A DNA stretch of 28,156 bases from Anaerolineae bacterium (GTDB taxonomy: Bacteria > Chloroflexota > Anaerolineae > B4-G1 > SLSP01). The stretch's first letter is position 1. Each line of letters starts with the position of its first letter. The stretch spans positions 1 to 28,156 of the forward strand of contig JAFGNI010000044.1 in NCBI GenBank assembly GCA_016927095.1. The letters run 5' to 3'. The translations under genes and the position numbers were made by a program. This document shows, piece after piece, positions 8,158 to 14,730 of the stretch. The notes under the pieces are model-generated. The model saw only the letters and a program-made list of their open reading frames with translations. It made no database searches and had not been told where the DNA came from.

Positions 8158-8721
8158 ATGCCTTTTGCCTTTGAACCAAGCGCCATTCCTGAGGTTGTAC
8201 TGGTGAAACCGCGGGTCTTCGGCGATCAACGGGGCTTCTTCTTGGAGACCTACAAGCATGCCGATTTCGAGACCCACGGTATCTCTGTGGCCTTTGTGCA
8301 GGCTAACCACTCCCGGTCTGAGGCCGGAGTCCTGCGCGGTTTGCACTACCAGAAGCCGCCCATCGCGCAGGGAAAGCTCATTAGCGCGGTCCGCGGAGCC
8401 ATCTTCGATGTTGCTGTGGATATCCGGCACGGCTCACCAACCTTCGGGCAATGGGTTGGGGAGATCCTATCGGATGAGAACCACCATCTCCTCTACGTGC
8501 CGCCTGGCTTTGCGCACGGCTTCTGCGTGCTCAGTGCGGTGGCGGACGTCGTCTACCAGGTGTCTGCGGCGTATGCGCCTGACCACGATACCGGTATCCT
8601 ATGGAACGACCCCGATATTGGCATCAACTGGCCCGTGGAAAGCCCCAAGCTCTCAGGTAGAGACACGCAGCACCCCTGCTTGAGGGATGCACCCGTGCAT
8701 TTCGTCTACACGCTGGCATGA
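8158..8721 (+). CDS. rmlC: dTDP-4-dehydrorhamnose 3,5-epimerase
   Basis: Epimerises dTDP-4-keto-6-deoxyglucose at C3 and C5 on the way to dTDP-L-rhamnose, a sugar of surface polysaccharides. The 187-residue cupin protein has the full signature: RGFFLETY, then VLRGLHYQ with the catalytic H63, QGKL with K73, VDIRHGSPTFGQW, VPPGFAHGF, Y133 in the VVYQ strand and D169 in SGRD, all at the spacing of the family. The ATG at 8158 has GGGAG nine bases upstream, 11 bases after the femAB stop; an earlier start at 8086 would run into that gene. The rest of the rhamnose pathway (rmlA, rmlB, rmlD) is not in this window. Confidence 0.95.
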   Translation: MPFAFEPSAIPEVVLVKPRVFGDQRGFFLETYKHADFETHGISVAFVQANHSRSEAGVLRGLHYQKPPIAQGKLISAVRGAIFDVAVDIRHGSPTFGQWVGEILSDENHHLLYVPPGFAHGFCVLSAVADVVYQVSAAYAPDHDTGILWNDPDIGINWPVESPKLSGRDTQHPCLRDAPVHFVYTLA

Positions 8722-8758
8722 GCTCAGCGCCCACAGAGGGCCGGTCCAGCGTGAAGTC

Positions 8759-9964
8759 CTACGGCACGTAGTCGACAGGCCACTCGTCGAGCTGTTCGGC
8801 GGTTGAGGAGACCAACCGCCAGCCGTTCTCCGTTAGCACCATGTCCCACTCGACGTTCCACAGCCGCCCCAGAATCACGCCGCCCTCGTTGTCCCACGCC
8901 CGAACCATCGCCGCGACGCGGGCTTGGCTCTCACCGCTCGCCGCCGGGATCGTGTGGACCCCGCCCGCGCTGACCTTGAGCGTGGTGGCATAGCCGGCGG
9001 CCCACGTCTCATAGGGTGGGCGGTCCGCCGAGACAAGCAGATCGTAGGCACCAGGGAGATCGCGATCGTTCAGAGCCAGGTAGAAGGCCATCACGGCAGT
9101 GTCGGCTCGCTGTGTCGGGTAGCTTTGAGGCCGGCTGTCGAAGTACCAATCATAGGCGTCCGACGTCCAACCGTAGGTGTTCTGCTCCCAAGTGTAGATG
9201 ACGTACCAGGCGATGTTCGGAGCGCCTGCAACCCGGTACCCCTCCCAGATCTCCTCCTCTAGATCGCCGTCGGCGTCCATGAACTTCACACCGGCGTCGC
9301 CGGACCAGAATCCCAGCCGCCGGTAGCCGCTATCCTCCCAGGTGAATAGGTGGAGCATCGTCTCATTGCCCTCGGCGTGTCCAAAGACGCCGATGTCGGG
9401 GGTGCCATCGTAGTTGACGTCGCGCACCACGAGCTCGCAGGTCGCATATTCACCCAGTCCCACATCGGGGGTGCCCGGCTTGTGAAGGGCCGGCGTCAGC
9501 TCATAGACGGCGTCGCCATCCAACACGAAGCCGTCCAAGCGCGTCGCCTCGGACCCCGCCCGGTGCGTGAGCGCCAGCCACTCGGGCTGCCCATCGGCAT
9601 CGGTGTCCTCGTACCGGATGCAGACGATCCGGGCGCCACCGGCCTGGGCCTGGATGGCAGCCAGGCCCGTCTCGGCGCTGGCCCGTAAGTGCGCAGGGTC
9701 CATCGTGGGCTCCGGCGTCGCCGTCGGCGTCGCTGTAGGTGGCACTGTCGGTGTTGCCGTGGGGGTCGCGGTGGGGACGGTGGCGGTGGCGGTTGGGATG
9801 GTAGGCTGGGGTGTCGGCGTCACGATGCGGACAGCGGGCGTCGCCGGTTCACACCCCAACACGGTTACCATCAGCCCCAGCGTGAGAAGACGCAGCCCCC
9901 ACCTGACGGTGCCTGATCGTAGCGGGTCTCTCAGTCCCGCATTCTCTTGAGGAAAACGCCCCAT
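8759..9964 (-). CDS. Lipoprotein with Thr/Pro-rich linker and NTF2-like C-terminus
   Basis: A 401-residue exported lipoprotein of unknown function. Arg-rich N-region, hydrophobic core and a lipobox ending TVLGC place the lipidated cysteine at residue 38. Next comes a linker made of PT/AT repeats (about 45-82). The main domain holds Asp-rich loops such as DTDADGQPE, DVNYDGTPD and DADGDLEEE, which resemble calcium-binding loops of FG-GAP/dockerin-like domains. The last ~110 residues look like an NTF2-like fold. The start at 9964 has AGGAGA eight bases upstream; the 35-codon upstream extension of the frame crosses the large hairpin. It lies downstream of the LSQTG-type protein gene on the same strand and may share its transcript. 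Function is not assignable. Confidence 0.82.
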   Translation of the reverse strand: MGRFPQENAGLRDPLRSGTVRWGLRLLTLGLMVTVLGCEPATPAVRIVTPTPQPTIPTATATVPTATPTATPTVPPTATPTATPEPTMDPAHLRASAETGLAAIQAQAGGARIVCIRYEDTDADGQPEWLALTHRAGSEATRLDGFVLDGDAVYELTPALHKPGTPDVGLGEYATCELVVRDVNYDGTPDIGVFGHAEGNETMLHLFTWEDSGYRRLGFWSGDAGVKFMDADGDLEEEIWEGYRVAGAPNIAWYVIYTWEQNTYGWTSDAYDWYFDSRPQSYPTQRADTAVMAFYLALNDRDLPGAYDLLVSADRPPYETWAAGYATTLKVSAGGVHTIPAASGESQARVAAMVRAWDNEGGVILGRLWNVEWDMVLTENGWRLVSSTAEQLDEWPVDYVP

Positions 9965-9992
9965 ACGGTGATCTCTCCTGAGATGACAAAGC

Positions 9993-10056
9993 GGGGCACA
10001 GAACAGCCGGGCCTCTCGGGCGGGTGTATCGCCCTTGCCGGCTAGTTCTGTGCCCC
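9993..10056. repeat. Large inverted repeat upstream of the lipoprotein gene
   Basis: Arms at 9993-10010 and 10038-10056 are complementary over 18 bp with one bulged base, around a 27-base loop. The inner arm ends 28 bases before the lipoprotein ATG. Extra partial copies of the arm (GTGCCCC near 10060-10066, GGGCAC near 10072-10077) sit beside it. It could be a terminator for the gene ending at 10098, a leader structure, or an operator; the T-run expected of an intrinsic terminator is weak. Confidence 0.7.
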
Positions 10057-10097
10057 AGGTGTGCCCCAACCGGGCACAAGGCAGACTAGGACGAAGG

Positions 10098-10736
10098 TCA
10101 GGCCGTGCGGAGTCTCCGAGCGACGAACATCACGGCTGTGAATACCACAGCAGCGCCAAGCAGGAGCCATTCGCCCAGCCCTGTCTGCGACAGCTCCCCC
10201 GTCGACTCGCCGGCTCCCGTCCCTCCGCTGCTCGCGCTACCGCGTGGCGTGGAGGTCGGGCGCGGTGTCGCCGTCGGCGTGGCTGTCCGTCGCGGCGCCG
10301 TGGTCGCCGTGGGTTCGGCTTCTTCCTCTTCCTCTCCCTCGCCCGGCGCCAGCGCCATCGATTCACCCCTCTCGCCCTCCCCTTCTGCTTCTGGCGTAGG
10401 GGTCGCCGTCGGGCCCAGGAGCGGCGTCGGGGTAGGTTCGGGCGTGTCCGTTGCGCTGGGCATTTCCGTCGGCACCGGGGTATCCGTCTCCTCCACGACT
10501 GCTTCCATGGTGACCGTCGCCACCACCTCCGTGGGAGGAGGCGCTGCCTGGCGTGGCCTGTTCAGAAGGAGGGCCCAGACGCCAAATGAGATCAGCGCGC
10601 AGACCAGAAGTCCACCCAGAACGGCAACGGCGATGATAAACGTACGGTTTTGGCCCTCGCCTTCGGGCTGCTCTGTTTCCTCTTCCTCTGCGAAGATATC
10701 GTCATCGCCAAAGGCTTCGAATACGTCATCTGACAT
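10098..10736 (-). CDS. Membrane protein with Thr/Pro-rich region and LPXTG-like tail
   Basis: A 212-residue unrecognised envelope protein. Order of parts: an acidic N-terminus (1-30), a membrane segment (about 31-57), an acidic and Thr/Pro-rich low-complexity stretch (about 65-180), then LSQTG, a hydrophobic segment and a positive tail (RRLRTA). The last three parts are arranged as in a sortase sorting signal, except that the conserved proline is serine; the codon is tcg, one base away from a proline codon. The N-terminal segment looks like an uncleaved anchor rather than a signal peptide, so a two-TM protein with a Thr/Pro-rich outside loop is equally possible. GGAGGT eight bases before the ATG and a good promoter at 10816-10844 support expression. 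No sortase gene is in the window. Confidence 0.8.
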   Translation of the reverse strand: MSDDVFEAFGDDDIFAEEEETEQPEGEGQNRTFIIAVAVLGGLLVCALISFGVWALLLNRPRQAAPPPTEVVATVTMEAVVEETDTPVPTEMPSATDTPEPTPTPLLGPTATPTPEAEGEGERGESMALAPGEGEEEEEAEPTATTAPRRTATPTATPRPTSTPRGSASSGGTGAGESTGELSQTGLGEWLLLGAAVVFTAVMFVARRLRTA

Positions 10737-10815
10737 GATCAGGACCTCCTCACCTCTGTGCCGGCCGAGTGCAGGCTGCTACAGCGCTGGAAAGATTGGA
10801 CGACGATGCATGGAT

Positions 10816-10844
10816 ATTGTAAACAAAAGCCGAAAAAGACGCAA
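10816..10844 (-). promoter_or_regulatory. Promoter of the LSQTG-type protein gene
   Basis: On the minus strand TTGCGT (10844-10839), a 17-base spacer and TACAAT (10821-10816) lie about 80 bases before the ATG at 10736. The surrounding DNA is much more A/T-rich than the genes on either side. It starts 45 bases past the stop of the upstream eight-gene cluster, so the two units are probably transcribed separately. Confidence 0.65.
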
Positions 10845-10888
10845 GTTGTGTTTCAAGTTTCATACTGGTCAGAATCGGGCCAGGTGTG

Positions 10889-11209
10889 TCAGATCTTCGA
10901 GTTCTTCAGGTCCAAGTCGGGTGCTTCCCCCTCCGCACGTGCTTCGATCTTGACCCTCTTCCCCTCTGAGAGGGATTCATCGCTCAGAAATCGCGAGATG
11001 CCGTGAAGCGCAGCCTTCATAATGGCCTCGCCAAGGGGCACCATCTTGATGTCGATGAACATACTCTCCTCAGGGATCTGCTCATCAAGGGCTTCCATCT
11101 CCTCTCGAAAGACCTCAAGGATGTCTTCCTCGTGGTCCTTGAGAAACTCCGCGAGATCGTGCCGGGCCAGCCGAAAGGCTCCCTCGCGCATAGCTTTTCT
11201 GAGTGGCAT
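10889..11209 (-). CDS. Hypothetical protein, last gene of the eight-gene cluster
   Basis: A 106-residue charged, helical, soluble protein that I do not recognise. The first half is amphipathic helix with many acidic residues (HEEDILEVFREEMEALDEQ); the middle is more hydrophobic (MVPLGEAIMKAALHGISRFL); the C-terminus is lysine/acid mixed and carries no membrane segment or motif. The ATG at 11209 lies 20 bases after the stop of the KOW-containing gene, so it is the distal member of that transcript. Its helical character would suit a small regulatory or adaptor subunit, but that is only an inference from context. Confidence 0.7.
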   Translation of the reverse strand: MPLRKAMREGAFRLARHDLAEFLKDHEEDILEVFREEMEALDEQIPEESMFIDIKMVPLGEAIMKAALHGISRFLSDESLSEGKRVKIEARAEGEAPDLDLKNSKI

Positions 11210-11229
11210 AGAGTCCGCCTATCTCCCTT

Positions 11230-12282
11230 CTACAAAAGGCGCTCAAGATTGGCGTAGGGCACGCCGATGGGTTCCTCTTCGCCGATGTCGACCAGCGCCC
11301 CCGGTAGCCTTGCGCCCGTCTCCAATTGGACCCGCGTTGTCAACAACTGATGGATGGTGCCGGAACGACCGCGATGGGTCCCGCGCAGCACCCGCACGCG
11401 ATCCCCAGCGCGCAGGGGCGTGTCAGACTTGATCGCCTGTGCCGCCTGCGTCGGCATCGGGACCACGATATAGGGCCGCTGCGGGTGCCAACGATCGCCG
11501 ATCTCTCCGCTGATGGAGGCCTCCCGTCCATCCAGTGACCGCAGGAGGTTGAAAACCGTCTGTGTCATTGGCGTCTCGCCAATGCCCTCGGTGGCGAGGA
11601 TGGGAAAGCCGGCTTGCTTCAGCCTCGGCATAAGATGTGCGGGGATGCTGCCGACGATCATGCCGCGGACCTGCATGTCGATCGCCGGTTCGATCGCCTC
11701 CTCCTCGACGGTGGCGCCGCCAATTAGGATGGCCCCCTGTGATGAGGCGTTGATGTGCGTCGCCCGGATGGGATGCTGCGCATCGCGCACGAGCAGACGC
11801 AGCACGCCGTGCGCCTCATAGCCGTTGCCCCATAGCGCCTGGATGAAGCCACCCACGGTCTCGATCACGACGGCTTCACCGGGGTGCATCTCCACAACGA
11901 AACCCGGGACAAGCGCCAGTCGCCGGACCACCTCAGGTTCCGCCTGTAGCAGCAGCCTGCCGCGTCCAACGCCCACGACCGTCCCGCCGATGGGGCTGCG
12001 GCAAGCCCGCGCGCCCAGCCCGCCCCTGGACGCGAGGACCTCGCCTTCCGCGATGGCCTGTCCGCGTTTCACCTTGAGATAGGACTTTGCATTGCGAGGC
12101 GGCACGTCCAGAGCTTTGGCGAAGTCCACAATCCGGAAATCGGGCGGAATCGTGGCCTCTGCCACGACCTGGGAGGGCTCCACGCCGTCCCCTGTGCGCA
12201 CCAGAAGCTCGCCTGGGCGTGGCAGGCTCCGTTTCGTGCGAATGGTCGTGAGGGGATTGGCGATGCTGTGGCGTAGAATCAT
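11230..12282 (-). CDS. Hypothetical protein with lipoyl-like and KOW-like segments
   Basis: A 350-residue soluble protein not matched to a named family. Residues about 25-115 contain two glycine-rich turns, VKRGQAIAEGEVLA and CRSPIGGTVVGVGRGRL, that resemble the barrel-sandwich fold of biotinyl/lipoyl and RnfC-type domains; no lysine in the MKM position is seen, so covalent cofactor attachment is unlikely. A central alpha/beta region (about 150-260) includes GAILIGGATVEEEAIEPAIDMQVRGMIVGSIP. Near 288-315, LRAGDRVRVLRGTHRGRSGTI is a good KOW motif, known mainly from NusG and ribosomal proteins. GGAGGA at the very end of the upstream ATPase gene serves as its ribosome site, showing coupling to that gene. 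A partner or effector of the ATPase is an inference. Confidence 0.78.
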   Translation of the reverse strand: MILRHSIANPLTTIRTKRSLPRPGELLVRTGDGVEPSQVVAEATIPPDFRIVDFAKALDVPPRNAKSYLKVKRGQAIAEGEVLASRGGLGARACRSPIGGTVVGVGRGRLLLQAEPEVVRRLALVPGFVVEMHPGEAVVIETVGGFIQALWGNGYEAHGVLRLLVRDAQHPIRATHINASSQGAILIGGATVEEEAIEPAIDMQVRGMIVGSIPAHLMPRLKQAGFPILATEGIGETPMTQTVFNLLRSLDGREASISGEIGDRWHPQRPYIVVPMPTQAAQAIKSDTPLRAGDRVRVLRGTHRGRSGTIHQLLTTRVQLETGARLPGALVDIGEEEPIGVPYANLERLL

Positions 12283-12283
12283 C

Positions 12284-14035
12284 TCATCCTCCGACGTCCC
12301 AGATCCACCGGTTCAGCAGGCGCCGGCGTTGGTCGCTGTTGGATGGGAGCCTGAGGGGACGTCCGCGCGCGTCGACCACGAGTCCCACCAGTCCGCCCAA
12401 CACCTCGACCTTGCCGCCCTGCCCCGGTCCCATGCCGATGTCGAACCGCCGGCTCGGGTGGACCTCCAGCGTGGCACGCTGGCCGGCCAGCAGGGGCCAG
12501 ATCTCGATCTCGCCAAAACGCGCCTCGACGTCGAGCTCTCCCCCATTTTCATAGGTGATCTGCATCCGCATCACGACCTCACCGGGACGTGCCTGTCCTA
12601 TGGGAGAGATAACCGTCCCCAGCGAGACGAGGCTGCCCGCCTCCAGGGTCGACGCCGCGGCCAACGGTTTGATCCCCGCGACGGCGCCGATGGCGGGTGC
12701 CACCCGGTTCGTATCCAACAGCAGCGTCGAAATCCCTGCCGGCTGCAGGCCGTCCAAGACCGTGAGCAGGGCCTGTCCCGGGCGCGGGCTCAGGACCAGG
12801 CCGCCTCCGGAGATTACGATGGGATCGATCCGGGGCATGACGCCCGCGCCATCCATCGCAGCGGGGCCGACGTCCCACGTTGGCCAAGCGCTAGTCAGTG
12901 CAGAGCGCAGCATCTCGCGAGCGACGGCCAGCTCCACCCAGAGCTCGCGCGATGTCTGTGGCACGGTGGTCGGGAGCAACTCCATCGTATGGAGGATGCT
13001 GAGGAGTTCCTCTTCTTCCATCTCCTCAGGGATCCAGCGCAGGATCCGGCTCAGCCCTTGGGATTCCACCCAATCCAGCAGGCCGTTGGAGACACCGTGA
13101 TCGTAGACGGTCATATAGGGCCGCCCTCCGAAGGTAGCGGCCAAGGTCGTCGTCGCTGCACCCACGTCAACCCCTAGCACACCTCGATCCTCGTTACCCT
13201 CCCGGTGCCAGAGGAAATCGATCACCCGTGAGAAGGCCGTGGCGACCGGCACGAGCGGCAACCGGCTCCAAACACTCAAGCTCTCAATGCCGGGCGCAGC
13301 TCGGAGTCGCTGCTCAATGTAGAGCTCCTCCAGCGCAGCCTGGGCCGGCCCCAGGTGCTCTGTGTCCGTGGTTGGGTGGACGTTCTCGGCGACGATGACG
13401 CGGGTGATGTCGCCAAGCAGCTTCGTCACCTGGGAGCGCAACGCGGTGTTGCCGGCGTACACTACGCTGGGACGGCTCTCCTCCGCAAGCATAGATGCCG
13501 CCAGCGCCACCGCTTCGGCAAGCTCCAACACCGGCCGCCGGGCGCCGCCGTCAACACCGCCGACCAGCAGAACCGCGTCAGGCGCCAGGTCACGCACGGT
13601 GCGGGCCCACGTCTCCTGCGGGGCCTGGAGGCTCCCTTCTCGGGACAGCGTGGCCTGAATAGTTGCATAGGTACCTGTCACGGCTCTGCGACCGCTTTCC
13701 AGGCTCATCTCGCGCACCAGACCCGCCAACACCACGCTCAGAGGCTCCACGGCGCTCAGCGTCACGACAAAGGCATCCACGCCTTGGCGGCCATGCCGGG
13801 GGACGATGATCCTGCCCCGACCATAGAGGGTTCGGCCGGTCATGGCCTCAAGTTCCTGCGCTGCTTCAATCACGCCGACGCTGAGGTCGTTCCAGGGTGG
13901 TTTTGCCGTGGTTTGGGCTTCTGCCTGCGCCACGAACCTGTAGCTGTCCGCGACCCGTTCGATCAGCAGCAGCTTGGTGATGACGGTGCCGCAGTCGGCG
14001 ACCAGGATGGATTCGATGTTATGCGATTCGGCCAC
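12284..14035 (-). CDS. GlmL/MutL-like ASKHA-fold ATPase
   Basis: A 583-residue protein resembling the GlmL/MutL family (named from glutamate mutase operons, unrelated to the DNA-repair MutL), which has the actin/Hsp70/sugar-kinase ATP-binding fold. The phosphate-1 loop is ADCGTVITK (13-21), and a second DxG loop, GVDVGAATTT, lies near 287-296; the aspartate that often follows ATT in relatives is threonine here. A later ISGGG loop and the DTNRVAPAIGAVAG stretch look like the remaining nucleotide-binding parts. The C-terminal ~130 residues form a beta-rich domain. The start is GTG at 14035, six bases after a GGGGGG ribosome site and two bases after the upstream stop; the frame stays open to 14821 but that extension lies inside other genes. 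No mutase gene is nearby, so a mutase-accessory role is doubtful. Confidence 0.83.
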   Translation of the reverse strand: MAESHNIESILVADCGTVITKLLLIERVADSYRFVAQAEAQTTAKPPWNDLSVGVIEAAQELEAMTGRTLYGRGRIIVPRHGRQGVDAFVVTLSAVEPLSVVLAGLVREMSLESGRRAVTGTYATIQATLSREGSLQAPQETWARTVRDLAPDAVLLVGGVDGGARRPVLELAEAVALAASMLAEESRPSVVYAGNTALRSQVTKLLGDITRVIVAENVHPTTDTEHLGPAQAALEELYIEQRLRAAPGIESLSVWSRLPLVPVATAFSRVIDFLWHREGNEDRGVLGVDVGAATTTLAATFGGRPYMTVYDHGVSNGLLDWVESQGLSRILRWIPEEMEEEELLSILHTMELLPTTVPQTSRELWVELAVAREMLRSALTSAWPTWDVGPAAMDGAGVMPRIDPIVISGGGLVLSPRPGQALLTVLDGLQPAGISTLLLDTNRVAPAIGAVAGIKPLAAASTLEAGSLVSLGTVISPIGQARPGEVVMRMQITYENGGELDVEARFGEIEIWPLLAGQRATLEVHPSRRFDIGMGPGQGGKVEVLGGLVGLVVDARGRPLRLPSNSDQRRRLLNRWIWDVGG

Positions 14036-14037
14036 GC

Positions 14038-14727
14038 TCAGCCCCCCAAAAGTGGCGTCAACTGACCTACGAGATCGGCCAGGTGCCACAGTCTGATCAC
14101 AAGCGCGGTGAGTGCCGAGGAGATCGCGCCCGCGAGAGCGGCCCCTAGCCCGACAAACAGGAGGACCTTCCCCACGCCCTGAATGCGTTGTCGCCAAGAC
14201 TTCGCGGTCTCTTCGGTGGTGGGTGCCGCCTCCTTGGGACGGGCTGTGAAGAAAAGCAGCACAGTAATGGTGGCCAGCATCACAATGAGCCCCTCGACAA
14301 TACCCAAGACACCGGCATCCAGCCGGAGGGCCTGGCCCGTCGCCAGCATCTGCGGCAGGAGCGTGCCGGTCAGAGCCCCGGCAACCGCGACCGCTGCTCC
14401 TACGCCGACGAGATAACCAAGCGGTATGTTGCCTAGTACGGAGAGTCGCGCGAGGAGACGCGTGGGTGGGAACCCCTTGAAGATCAGCAACGATCCCAAC
14501 AGAAGCGGCACAGCGTAGGTGACGGCGAAGCTCCCCCCCGTACTGGCGATCGCGACACTGATCCACTCTGTCATAACGAACTGGATCGCGATGCCGAGGG
14601 CGTATCCGGCTGCGGAGCCCACCAAGATGGCCAATGCCCAGCGATACAGGATGTTGTCGCCCAGGAGATAGCTGAAGATGAGTATGGTCATCACTGCACC
14701 AATGATGAGTCCTAGGGTGTCGCCCAT
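14038..14727 (-). CDS. Multi-pass membrane protein of the eight-gene cluster
   Basis: A 229-residue integral membrane protein with about six hydrophobic segments (near 5-27, 30-52, 55-80, 95-122, 133-160 and 187-213) and short charged loops. The longest cytoplasm-like loop (about 162-185) is rich in Lys, Glu and Arg. I do not recognise the family. It sits between the PDWL-repeat protein and the ATPase: its ATG is three bases after the upstream stop with a strong AGGAGG inside that gene's end, and its own stop is two bases before the ATPase start. This spacing suggests fixed-ratio synthesis and a shared complex. A channel, transporter or scaffold role would be guesswork. Confidence 0.8.
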   Translation of the reverse strand: MGDTLGLIIGAVMTILIFSYLLGDNILYRWALAILVGSAAGYALGIAIQFVMTEWISVAIASTGGSFAVTYAVPLLLGSLLIFKGFPPTRLLARLSVLGNIPLGYLVGVGAAVAVAGALTGTLLPQMLATGQALRLDAGVLGIVEGLIVMLATITVLLFFTARPKEAAPTTEETAKSWRQRIQGVGKVLLFVGLGAALAGAISSALTALVIRLWHLADLVGQLTPLLGG

Positions 14728-14730
14728 CGC

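Noticed and set aside
9700..9830. Simple-sequence array resembling a minisatellite
   Set aside because: It codes the Thr/Pro-rich linker of the lipoprotein; the DNA pattern comes from repeated Pro, Thr and Ala codons.
12092..13177. Long plus-strand open frame (361 codons)
   Set aside because: It lies wholly antisense to the ATPase gene and the start of the next gene, shows no family resemblance and has the low-complexity Arg/Gln/His composition of a shadow frame.
12284..14035. Evidence for glutamate fermentation by glutamate mutase
   Set aside because: Only the GlmL/MutL-like ATPase is present; no mutase subunits or methylaspartase occur in the window.
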